DNA of 64,000 nt from Ustilago trichophora (Eukaryota; Basidiomycota; Ustilaginomycetes; Ustilaginales; Ustilaginaceae), in assembly GCA_900323505.1 (NCBI GenBank), contig OOIN01000036.1, forward strand, positions 434,001 to 498,000. The letters are read 5' to 3'. Made by a program: the position numbers and the translations under genes. Below are positions 30,311 through 40,374 of the stretch, piece by piece (position 1 is the stretch's first letter; every line of letters begins with the position of its first letter). The notes under the pieces were generated by a model. It did not search any database. It was not told where the DNA came from and was given only the letters and a program-made list of their open reading frames with translations.

Positions 30311-33300
30311 CGCTGAGCGCCAAGAAGTCTCGATGACGAACCTGCGGCGGACCAAAAACAAAGAATCCACGTGTAGCGACGCATCTCGAAAGCCCTATCC
30401 CCATTCGTCACCGACGCTGGAGGTGCGTTCTAAGAACAAGTACCACTCTGAAACAATGTATCGAAATCAGAAACGAATGCAAAAGAACTCCGATTGTGTT
30501 CCAAAGTTTACCGGTCGATGTATGGATGTTGTGGTGTCATTGTGCGGAACCAGTGTTTTGGGTGAGGGCTTCTCGGCAATGTGGATGCAAGATGACGATC
30601 TTCCATTCCGTCGGCTGCCACGCGTCGAGCTCGACACAATCATCTGTTGATCGACATGTGGCTCACACCACTTTGCTTTCGTCATTGTTGCAAGCAGACA
30701 GTAATGCTTGGCATGATCATACAACATTAGCTGTGAAAGGAGATCGAATGACGATGAGATCGAGGAGCAAGGCAGAAAGATGGACAGAACAAGATATGGA
30801 TGCTGGGTCATGCGGATCGACTTTTAGCTCAACCCTTTTTTCGGAGGGGCGAATTTCAAAAAGAAAACACTGCCAAATGCGCCCTGAAGGGCGGTTCTAT
30901 CGGCTACAGAAACAGAGTCTCTCCTCGATCCTAAGCTGTGTTGCGAGTGCAGCTTCCTTGCTTGCTGCTTCCAATCACGCATGGCAAGTTGACAATCGGC
31001 GAATGAGCCAACGCAGCCTTCACAGAAGCAAAGGTTTCCCGAGCGGGCGACAACACGGAAGCCGACCCAAACGCCGCGTGGACAAGTGTTTGGAGAGCCT
31101 GGTTTCGCACGTCACCTTTGCGAAGCCAATCTATCTGTGCTTCCACATGTGATTTCCGAGATTTGTTAGACTGAAGCACTGTATCGGTCAATGAATCTCG
31201 AGCAAAAGTCACTACTGGATCTCCTCGGCCAAAAAAAAAAAAGTTGGAAAGGGCTATGGGAGGGTGGTGGGGAGCATGTGAGCAAAAACGCAGATAAGCG
31301 AGCACCGAGCGACAGGTCGCTTATGAGACTCTTCGGGAAGCGTCTCTTGCCCAGAAGGAGGGCAAAGCACCAAAAGCTTGGTTCGGATGGCAGAGTGGAT
31401 TCTACACCGAGGCAAGGGGTAGTTGTATGTGCGTCTCGCTGAAGATGAGCTGATCCGCATGCGCGATGTGGAAAAAATAGCTTGGTCCGACGGAGTACCG
31501 CGTTGGGATGTGTGAGAGAGAGAGAGAGAGAGGGAGGGAAAATTGTTTTACTGTAAATTTAATTTTTGATGCTCCGAAAGTTTTCATGCGCTGGCTTGTT
31601 TTCCAGTGGCTAATTTTGCTGTGTGTGAGATTCATGCTGTTCTCGATCCGGACCCCAAAACGGTCATCCCTAGCTTTGTCTCCTCCTTCACAGTATCATA
31701 ATGAGTAATATAAATCCATTGTACGATGGAGGGTGGACTTCGAGCTGGAACTATCGAGAGATGCGAGTGGTGGTTGTGAGAGGTGGCACAAGATGGCACG
31801 CTGGCTCGGAGGGCCAGTGCCAATCCACGTGGCTCTAGCGTGGGAGAGAAAGAGAGATAAATTGCCTCGTTTTTGCAACTTTATCGTGGCGTACAATTTC
31901 GGGCACCCAAACCAAAAAATAAAACAAATGAGGCACTGAGACAGAGCCTACTTGAAGTGAAAAGGACAAAAAAGATTTATTATTATTATTTTTTTGTTGT
32001 TGTTGTGGTTCTCTCGGCGTGGCTGGTTCCTGAATCACCAAACACGGAGAGACACGGGGCCAAGTGCCTGAAATTTCAGGGCGTGCCTCTCTCTCCGGAA
32101 TTGTTGATTCCGCTTCAGCAAGCATTCGCTCCCAGAGACATTGCCATTAAGAAAAGTGATACTGAGCGGTCAAGCGAGTGGGGCGGAGTAAGCAATCATC
32201 TTGATTGGTGCGTGTGTGTTTGCCAAGCAAGCACTTTGACATGTGTAGGTGTGGGCGTTGATCTTGACCGATGGCCATGGTTGGACAAATATAGTATAGT
32301 GCAAAGTCAGAGTCAGAAGGGTGGGTTCTCAAATTCGCCCATAGGCCCAGAGCAGCGCAGCGACGCCATCAGCGCAAAAAGTAAACCACCGCGCCCACAG
32401 TACGACACTCTTGTAGCGCTTTTAATTCTCCGACATCTCCTCAGTACGATACTTTGGGCCTTGCTGGCTGGATTCGATTCGATCTGGATGAATCTTGCCG
32501 CTCGATCTCATTATGCTGAGTTGAAGTCTTTGGGCTGCGGTGCCGCTTTCCGCAACCGTCATACCATATCCTCCAACCTCCGCCCCGCCCCGCATCGCAT
32601 CACATCTCTTTCGCTCCCTCTCTCTGGGATTGGTTTGATCTTGCGTTCGGGTCAACCTTGCCTCCGGCCCCCAAGAATTACCCTGGTGTCGCTCTGCAAG
32701 GCTAGCTTATACCGCTGTAAGCGAGAGAAGTGTCGCAGTCGGTATTCAGACCGCGCCTTTACAACGATCGTCCTTTCTGTCCAACCTCCTGGTCATGCCT
32801 AGCCTCCAACCTTCGTTCAAACTATCTTATACACCATCTCTTCCTTCTGCATCCGGAATCCGCCCCCATCTTCCCTTTTCCACGCTTCTCACTATCACCA
32901 TCACCTAGCCCCCACTTTCTAACTTGAAGGTAGCTCGACGGACAGCACACGATACGGCACACACACTTGCGCAGGTACACTCACATATTGCCGCCCGGTC
33001 AACTCGATTTTCCCAACTGCACACGCCACCGCTCGGTACAGCCGCCACCAATACGCATCCGTCCATCTCGCCTAGCTTGCTTTGACGTGGTTCCCGTACG
33101 ACCCTAGGGTCTTACTCTGCGTATATCCGCAAATCCTATCCCTCAGCGCACCTAATGAGGGGAACGACAGTCCGTTCCGGGACCTTGTTTGCGCCCAAAC
33201 AATAGTATTTGCTTTCTTACGCCCGTTGGTGTGTAGCCGAGGTGTATATCTGCCGGTGTTCCCCTTTGTCGAGGTTTCCGTCCCCGAGTCAACCGTTTAT

Positions 33301-33485
33301 CGAGGTTCATTGTTCAGCAGCATCGTCGAGTTTGTCCTCTTCATCATCCTGACACCATCGCTCTATACGACCAAGTTACTTTGCCTCTCGACCACGATCA
33401 GAATCGACCAACAGCACAACGATCGACATACTTCGCTCGCCCATACCATATACCCGAACCTTCCAAGGCGCAATCTCCAGCAGCA
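30311..33485. other. Gene-poor region of about 3.2 kb
   Basis: Contains the 3' flank of the SANT-like gene and the long upstream region of the 33486 gene. It carries a GA microsatellite (31514-31532) and an A-run near 31231. Frames such as 31873-32802 are open but low-complexity, start in AT-rich repeats and show no domain, so they are not called. The last 700 bases are CT-rich and leader-like. Confidence 0.45.
31514..31532. repeat. GA dinucleotide microsatellite
   Basis: About nine GA units followed by GGGAGG, in noncoding sequence. Confidence 0.85.
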
Positions 33486-35867
33486 ATGCCATTTTCACCG
33501 AAAGCTCATGCAGGACTCTTTGTCAACTCTCGGCGGCGCAAATCCCTAGCACAAGGCGAAGAAAGTGAGACACTCTCTGGCGGACCTCTTCCATCTGGAT
33601 CCGTTGCCGGTTTGCAGCCCTCGGCGAGCACTTCGTGGATCAACCCCTTCGCGCCGCGTGCCTCCTTTAGCGTCGAAGATGACACGTATCATCCATCTGG
33701 TTCTCTGCCTAGCTCGCGTCGGCCCAGTGCAGCGACGATTATCTCGACTCTTCTGCATGGAGTTGGGGTTGGCTCTGGTAAGGACAGCGCGGCGGTGAGA
33801 CTGAGCCAGGACGGTAGTGGTGGAGGTTACACTAGTGGTGAAGATGTTGCGAGCTCTGGGAGCAGTGGAAACGCGGCACAAGCACTGCCAAGCAGGGCTA
33901 TCTCAGCGACAACGGCAGGACATGGACACGCAAAGAGGCCTTCGGCGATGTTCAAAGCATGGAAGGCTCGGCGAACCAGCAATTCCACCCCAGGTGCACC
34001 TTCGCCTTTCCTTGCTTCCCCCGTGGCCAGCAATACTGGTTTTGCACAGGGTCGAAGGAAGAGCTCAGCACTCACTCGTGTGCTTCAGACGTCCCTTCGC
34101 AACGGATCCATGACCAACTTCGCTTCCAGCTCAAATAGATTGAACGAACATACACTCTCCTCATCACTCCCTTCGGAAGAAAGTGATCCCCGTCGGCGAA
34201 GTCTCAGCATTGTCTGTCGCGGAGACAGAGATTCAGCCGAGATGGAGCGTCTCCCTTCACTCGACCAAACACCCCGACACAGCAGCGGTGTCACCGCAGC
34301 GATGGCTATCAGAGATACATGGCTGTACGGTGCCCACCAGTGGACGCCAGACGGTCGCAAGGGTAGCGTTTCCACCATCGCTACACCCCCTACTTACTCC
34401 AGCTATGCCCCACCCGTGGGGAGGAAGAGTATCTCTGGGCCAAGCGCATCGACCGTAGCAGTAGGGTTGGACGAGGAAGATCAACGAATTCAACATCAAC
34501 AGTTGCAGGAACGCATGCGTCAGCTGCGCAGGAAAGGCGGCGCGAGTTCTGCAAGCAACAACGATATTGGTGTTAGCGGAGGGTTAATGGCGGACAGTGT
34601 CTCAGTAGTGTCATTGTCGCTGACAGAGGAGATTGCGCTGTATACGTCGGACGTTCAGGTGGTAGAAAAGAACGCTGGAAAGGCGAGGAGGAGCGCCAAC
34701 AGTAGCGCAGGAAATGCCAGCATGACGAGGGGCAACAGTGCCAAGCGTGGTAACGGTGCGTTTGTTGGGAATCTTCCTGATTGGGGGGCACCTCCAACAA
34801 CTCAGCGCATTGGGATGGTCGGTGGAATGCCGAGGTTGCCGGAGCTTTCTCCAGCGCCAGCAATTATGATTGCCGACCCTTTCAGCCGGATCACGACTCA
34901 GTCACAAGGGTGGGGATTGAACGGATTGGCAGAGAGAGAAGAAGAAGGTGCAAAGAGCGCCAGCATGCAGAGGGTGGAGAGCGGATCGCTGGATCCTGTG
35001 CTTTCACCCTTCCCCGCTTCTTCTCCTGGTCTAGCACATACGCCGACGTCAGATGTGGCTGCTAGCGATGGGCATTCCTCGGGACAGCTTGCTGGCGGCG
35101 TGCAGTGGTCTCAACCACAGTGGAATGCAGCTTCGCCTTTCAGGCCTGATGCACCCACTCTGCCACCACGCTCGTCCCACCGCCCATCGCTCGCTGCTAC
35201 TTTCAACGACGACGACCAATCGCCAACTGCGCCAAACTTTCCTCCACCTTCCCCCAATGAAGACGTGCGTCGCCGAGATACGACCTACTACGATGCCAGT
35301 CCCCTCCCTATCGTTGACGAGCTTCCGACTTCTCCCACCGCTGAGTTTCGCCCTGCGACTTTGCCACGAACTCCACGATCACCTCGCTCGCCAAAGTCAC
35401 CAAAATCTTTCGGCACCAGCGAAACGAACTACGAAATCCTCGCACGACGTCGCACCTCTTACTCCCTCCCGCGCCCCCCTCCCGGATACGGATCCTCCTC
35501 ATCAATTCACTCGGCGAACGACCAGGACGAGGAGAGCTCGGAGCACATGCCAACCCCAAGACTGGTCAGCACGGACTTTGGAGAGACATCTTCGTCGTCA
35601 CCACTCTCGTCCAATTTCGCTCCAGAGACACCAAGCAACGTCGCTGCAACTTTCCCCGAGTTTGGAGGCGATGTCACTTGGAAAGCGCACAAGAGGCGGG
35701 AGATGATGGTAGGAGAGATGGCAGAGGAGGAATCGGAGGGGGATGATCTGCACGAGCAGTTCTGCTCGGTGCTGCTACTGGATTTGGGCAATGGCACAGC
35801 AATCCCTTTGAGTCCAAGCCCAGGACCCGAGCCCAGGCCAGATCCGTTCGCGCTGTTGGCTCACTAA
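33486..35867 (+). CDS. Ser/Pro-rich disordered protein of unknown function
   Basis: 793 residues from the first ATG (MPFSPKAHAGLFV); the frame is open 105 bases further upstream but with no ATG. The protein is Ser-, Pro-, Gly- and Arg-rich throughout, with several basic RRRKS/RRRS-type phosphorylation-like sites and repeated SP/TP motifs (PRTPRSPRSPKSPKSFG at about residue 660), so it is a probable kinase substrate. One short segment (SVSVVSLSLTEEIALYTSDVQVVEK, about residues 380-400) is conserved-looking and could be a docking motif. The C-terminus is acidic then hydrophobic (FCSVLLLDLGNGTAIPLSP). No signal peptide, membrane helix or known domain is seen. It is probably a signalling or cytoskeletal adaptor, but no function can be given. 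Confidence 0.75.
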   Translation: MPFSPKAHAGLFVNSRRRKSLAQGEESETLSGGPLPSGSVAGLQPSASTSWINPFAPRASFSVEDDTYHPSGSLPSSRRPSAATIISTLLHGVGVGSGKDSAAVRLSQDGSGGGYTSGEDVASSGSSGNAAQALPSRAISATTAGHGHAKRPSAMFKAWKARRTSNSTPGAPSPFLASPVASNTGFAQGRRKSSALTRVLQTSLRNGSMTNFASSSNRLNEHTLSSSLPSEESDPRRRSLSIVCRGDRDSAEMERLPSLDQTPRHSSGVTAAMAIRDTWLYGAHQWTPDGRKGSVSTIATPPTYSSYAPPVGRKSISGPSASTVAVGLDEEDQRIQHQQLQERMRQLRRKGGASSASNNDIGVSGGLMADSVSVVSLSLTEEIALYTSDVQVVEKNAGKARRSANSSAGNASMTRGNSAKRGNGAFVGNLPDWGAPPTTQRIGMVGGMPRLPELSPAPAIMIADPFSRITTQSQGWGLNGLAEREEEGAKSASMQRVESGSLDPVLSPFPASSPGLAHTPTSDVAASDGHSSGQLAGGVQWSQPQWNAASPFRPDAPTLPPRSSHRPSLAATFNDDDQSPTAPNFPPPSPNEDVRRRDTTYYDASPLPIVDELPTSPTAEFRPATLPRTPRSPRSPKSPKSFGTSETNYEILARRRTSYSLPRPPPGYGSSSSIHSANDQDEESSEHMPTPRLVSTDFGETSSSSPLSSNFAPETPSNVAATFPEFGGDVTWKAHKRREMMVGEMAEEESEGDDLHEQFCSVLLLDLGNGTAIPLSPSPGPEPRPDPFALLAH

Positions 35868-35942
35868 ATGCTTTCTGCAATCATACAATTGTCTACACAC
35901 TTCGAACTTGAGGTGTGATTGTTTTTCTTCACTCCTGAGTCG

Positions 35943-37288
35943 TGGGACAACCAAGTTGCAACCTTCTTATGTTAACAATTCCACTTGCAACTGTGAGCTC
36001 TTTGTGTTGAATGATGAAATGCCATGGTCCAGTGTGTCTCCTGCTTTGAAGAGAAAAGGTTTGTGTGCATGTATAATGCTTTGTTCAGAATGCAACACAT
36101 CCTTCTAGAGCTGGCTGTCACTGCAAACACCAGATGCTCTCCTAATCAAATGCTCACTTAACCTGTCAATGCATCCAACAAACCAATCAAGGAATGTTTG
36201 GTAGTGCTAGTGGCTGTTGAAACCTATCCTCACACAGAGTTTGTTCTTTGTGTGTTTTGTGCAACACACAAAGAACATGCACATCCCTAGGGAAACATGC
36301 AGGATAGGAATCAAGTTGATTGTTTTGCTGTCACCAACTGTTGGCTGAACTATGTAAGCTTCTGTGCCTGTGCATCCCTGAAAGGAAAGACATTGGCTTG
36401 CACCTGAACTTTGTGTCTTATTGCAAAGAATCAAAACTCCTGTTGGACACAAACACTCAATAGTGGGGTGGACTTTGGTATCATGAAGTGGAACATTATA
36501 CAGAGGCAGTCTCTACCAAAACTATACATCTTCCAAAACAAAGTGGTCTCAAGCACAACACATCAAACATTTCTGCCTATGAGAGTAGAGTGCTTTGTGG
36601 TGCTACTCACTGTGTCTAAAACATCTCCAGCAACATTGGGGCAGGAAGTGATATTGGGTGTAGATGAGGACAACTTTTGCTCACCTCTTGCTCCTTATTT
36701 TCTGACTCCAACCCTTAATTCTCCATATGGATTCAGAAGATTTAAGAGATTTAAAAGACACATGCACTTTCCTTCTTTGTCTTGGTCTTGAGTGAGAAAG
36801 ACAAGGCTATCTTGTGGTCAAAAAATTGCTGCAGCATGAAGAGGGGAAGAAGCAGGATGTAGAGAGTATGTCCATTGCATATTGCTGTTTCCATTGGATT
36901 TTCTGAAGTGACTCTTCCACTCTGTGTATCTTGCTGCATTACCAAACCTTCTCACATCTTTGGAATCTTTCCATTTTTATACAAGAAAGTTGCTGCCTTG
37001 GCTGAGCACATGAAGATCTTTATGACTCATGAGCTCCTCACCACCAAGGCCAGGGACAGCATCACACAGCATGAATTTGTGACAAAGTCAACTGAACATT
37101 ATTGGTGTCATTCTTTAATGAATGCATTTCTCCACCACATACAAGAGACCAAGAGTTTGCACACTGTCAAGGCTGCAATGAAACAGGTTCTGAGAGGCTT
37201 GGCAGATGGTAAGGCTGGTGTTTACTACCAGCTGATCAACCATTGCAAGTACCTAATGAATCATTAATATCTGCAGGATGTTGATGAA
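35943..37288. mobile_element. CpG-free segment, probable decayed mobile element
   Basis: I read every line of this 1,346-bp segment and found no CG dinucleotide, while flanking host DNA has several per 60 bases. TG and CA are abundant instead. Coding remnants remain, for example the plus-strand frame 36875-37267 (containing TKSTEHYWCHSLMNAFLHHI and LADGKAGVYYQLINHCKYL), which resemble no family I can name. No terminal repeats or target-site duplications were recognised. Such a profile is what cytosine methylation or a RIP-like process leaves on silenced repeats. The element class is unknown. Confidence 0.65.
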
Positions 37289-37923
37289 CGAAATATTGAA
37301 ACACAAAACAGCGTTGCTTAGGAAACAAGGAAACGGATGGAATTGAATGCAGATGGAATTGAACAGCGAGAGTGCGAAAGGATAACGTGCGAACGAATGC
37401 TGGAAATGGACAATGTTTGCAATGAAGGGAAAACGGATGGTATTTCACAAACAAGAGAATGCTATGATGATGAAGAGTGCGAAAGGTATTGCTGATGGGT
37501 TCGATCATGGTGTGCTGAGAGGAGGGTGAGGTCTGCATATAGCCGAGCTTGAGTTCCCACCTCTCGAGCAAAACTACAACTTACACTTTGGAACTTGGTG
37601 AACAGCACGCAACCCGGTGTCAACGTCTTGCAGGTTCCAGGTGCCTATGGCATCCCGGAAATCAAGCTCATCCTATGCAACATGTTTCAAAGGACCTGCT
37701 AGGGCCAATGCAGCAAGAGCCTGCTGCAACAGATCGTGCTCATCCAGACATGTCTTGTTACGGGACTTTGCACTGGCTCTCTGGTGGCCTTGGACAGGCA
37801 AGACAAGGATTGGCTTGGCATGCAATGCCAAGACGTTGTCCTGAGCTCTCTAGTGCCGACTTCTGACAGCCAAATTAATCGGTTGATTGGGAGCTAATCA
37901 GCCATCCGGCCAATTAGAGGCAA

Positions 37924-38802
37924 ATGGAGCATGTGCGACTTTGCCACACGCAGGTCAAGGTCTCGTTGCAAGCTGAGCCTTTTTTCCTTCACGACCATCA
38001 ACTTACGATCAGTTCACCTCCTTTCCAATCTCTGTGCTTGAGCTCATTTGAGCTTATCATCATCTTACCTTCAACTCAACGTCACAACGTCAGCCTTACC
38101 TGTTTGAGGCCGGATGCTTGGACTCTGCACCTGCAGATCAAGCATCTGAAGGGCTTCAACAGCCCCAATGATTTGATGCAGGTGTGAGTCCAAATGTGCC
38201 CACTGGACAAGGCTGCCAACATCCTGTTGGAGCTCACCGTCCTGCTTCTGCTGCTCCTCATTCAAAGAGGAGCACTGTATGCAGATGGACCCTTGGGTCC
38301 TCTCATTGACAGCGTCGAGGCACTTTTGGCCTCAGATTCGCATCAATTCATTGGTGTGGGCTCTCAGCCCCTATTCCAAACTTGAGAAGGCAAGGAACTG
38401 ACCTCATCCATGGCCAGCTGCCTTCTCTGCATTCACATGTCAGAGATTGGCTTGCCCTATGCAAGCTTTCACCGGATTCAACATGACTTTGCCATGGAAA
38501 TCAGGACTCTGTTTGGAAGCTCCATGGCATGGGAGCTTCTGCATCATAATGTTCAGAACGACGCTCTCAACCGGCACTACACCAGAGGAATGGAGCTCTT
38601 CAATCTGGTTGTAATTTGCACAGGGAAGGTGCAGCAGCCTGCTGTTTTTCAGGTGACCAAATGGGACAAAGCAATGCTTTCAGGATTTGCACACTGCTGT
38701 GTTGTAGCCAGCCTGACAAAGCTGCACTGGTACCTTCCCACCTTGCTGACAAAAGGATACACCTTCAAAAGAGCTAATCAAATGCACAATCTTGATCAAT
38801 GA
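37924..38802 (+). pseudogene. Broken ORF of an unknown (probably transposon-encoded) protein
   Basis: One reading frame runs 37924-38802 and is interrupted by only two stops, both TGA (38185-38187 and 38383-38385). Each is consistent with a CGA Arg codon that lost its CpG. Between the stops the frame reads sensibly, for example MASCLLCIHMSEIGLPYASF, then FAMEIRTLFGSSMAWELLHH and VFQVTKWDKAMLSGFAH. A second frame, 38799-39221, continues with coding-like sequence (SVELLAEIARCLGQGDRKTK). Codon and base use differ clearly from host genes. I do not recognise the protein; a transposase- or helicase-type element protein is only a guess. Confidence 0.5.
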
Positions 38803-39971
38803 AACTTTCTTTAAACATTTTGCTGAGTAACAGAAAAGCCATTAGAATTGACTCTTGGTTGCAAAACTTCCTTACACAGTTTATGGACAGCATGCAGATG
38901 CCAGGAAAGCTCATGATTGCCTTGCACACACAGCTTCAGCCAAGCATAAGCAGTCAAGGCTCTGTGGAGCTTCTTGCTGAAATTGCAAGATGTCTTGGAC
39001 AGGGGGATAGAAAGACAAAACAGCAATGCTTCCCTTCTTCTGGTGCTTGTTGGAGTAACAAGCAGCACCAGAATGACAGGTGGATCTTATGCCGCTGCCA
39101 GGTAGCCCAAGTCAGTGAGAAAGGACCAAAAAGCATAAACTTGGCTCTTCATAATTGCTTCTCTGTAGAGATGATGGAACAGATTGCCAAAGAGCTGGTC
39201 AAGAGATTCTGGACCCTCTAGCCCTCACAAAGACAGGCCCAACATAGTCAACATTGACAATGGCACTCCAGAGCTGATAGAGATGCATAACCTTCACAGT
39301 TTCAAGTGGTGTGGGTGATGGCACCCCATTCATCTGCTGCAACATAATTGCCATAGCATAACAACCATTGCATAGCTCCCTTGACAATCTCAAGGGCTTT
39401 TGAATGCCAACAACATAGTCAAAACCATTGTTTCCAACTTACCTCCTCTAGTAGTCCTCAGTCAATCTTGACATGTGGCAGCATGCTATAGTTTTATCAA
39501 GGCTTTCTTTGCTCATTGATATCCTGCAAATTCTCTGGCCAAGGGTCCTGGTTCAGATAGTTCTTTGACGTATTTTGTGTGGGGTGTGGTGTGCACAGTG
39601 CAATGTCTGTGTAAATTTCACCCTCCTATTGGCAAAGCTGACAAAATTCATTGTAGACATGTGCAGAGCATTGAACTGTAGCACAAGCCTTCTTTATTAC
39701 TTTCTAGCAGATGCACACAAAGACTGCTGCAATTTAAGAGCTCAATGTGTTAAATAGCAATACAACACACAGGTTGGTACATATTTGGGAATCAGGAGGA
39801 AGGCAGGACATTCCCCTTTACTTCTGCACATCTGTGCTTATATCACAGCATTATGGCAATACCTTATCAGAGGGGTCTAGAAAAATATGTAAAGCATTGT
39901 TGTGGTCATTATCCAGTGGGCTTGTCATGGTAGATTAGGTTTATGTGAGGAAGTATTGCATGATACCATGT
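38574..39971. mobile_element. Second CpG-depleted segment, probable decayed mobile element
   Basis: Only two CG dinucleotides (39092 and 39569) occur in about 1.4 kb. Coding remnants exist on both strands: plus 38799-39221, and minus 39199-39393 with ELCNGCYAMAIMLQQMNGV. Composition matches the 35943-37288 segment, suggesting the same element or the same decay process. Confidence 0.6.
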
Positions 39972-40374
39972 CGTCTCTGATTTCTACTCCACTTCTCAAT
40001 CAAGCGAAGGTTCCAGACTGCTATGTGTGATCCACAGATTGGCAATGTCCATGACCGGCAACTCACACAGATAGCGCAGGCGATCTTTGCTCTCTCTCTC
40101 TTCCAAGCTCTCCTGCATACTCTCTGTGTGTCGCACATCGCTCGAAACGCCGGTTTCAGTCACTCAGCACGAACCCAGATGCAGTGAAGGAACGAAAGTG
40201 AGATTGAATGCAAACGGAAAGAAAACCCTGGAAGAGTGACAGTGATGATGACTATGGGCAAAAAAGACTTGGAACCAACTGTGCAGGAAGAACGAGCTGC
40301 AAGGAACGACCTCTACTTGGCCGTTGGTTGCTGCTCAGTATGTGAGTCGAATCAAAGAATGTGTGCTGCCTTGC

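Larger units (their letters stand above)
35868..40374. other. Intergenic block dominated by decayed mobile-element sequence
   Basis: About 4.5 kb without an intact gene. It begins with the 3' flank of the 33486 gene, then two CpG-depleted segments separated by a more host-like stretch (37289-37600) and a moderately CpG-poor coding relic, and ends with the 3' flank of the surface-protein gene. Confidence 0.7.

Noticed and set aside
31873..32802. 309-codon plus-strand ORF
   Set aside because: Begins in AT-rich repeats (YYYYFF and VVVVV runs), lacks a domain and changes character along its length, so it is probably chance.
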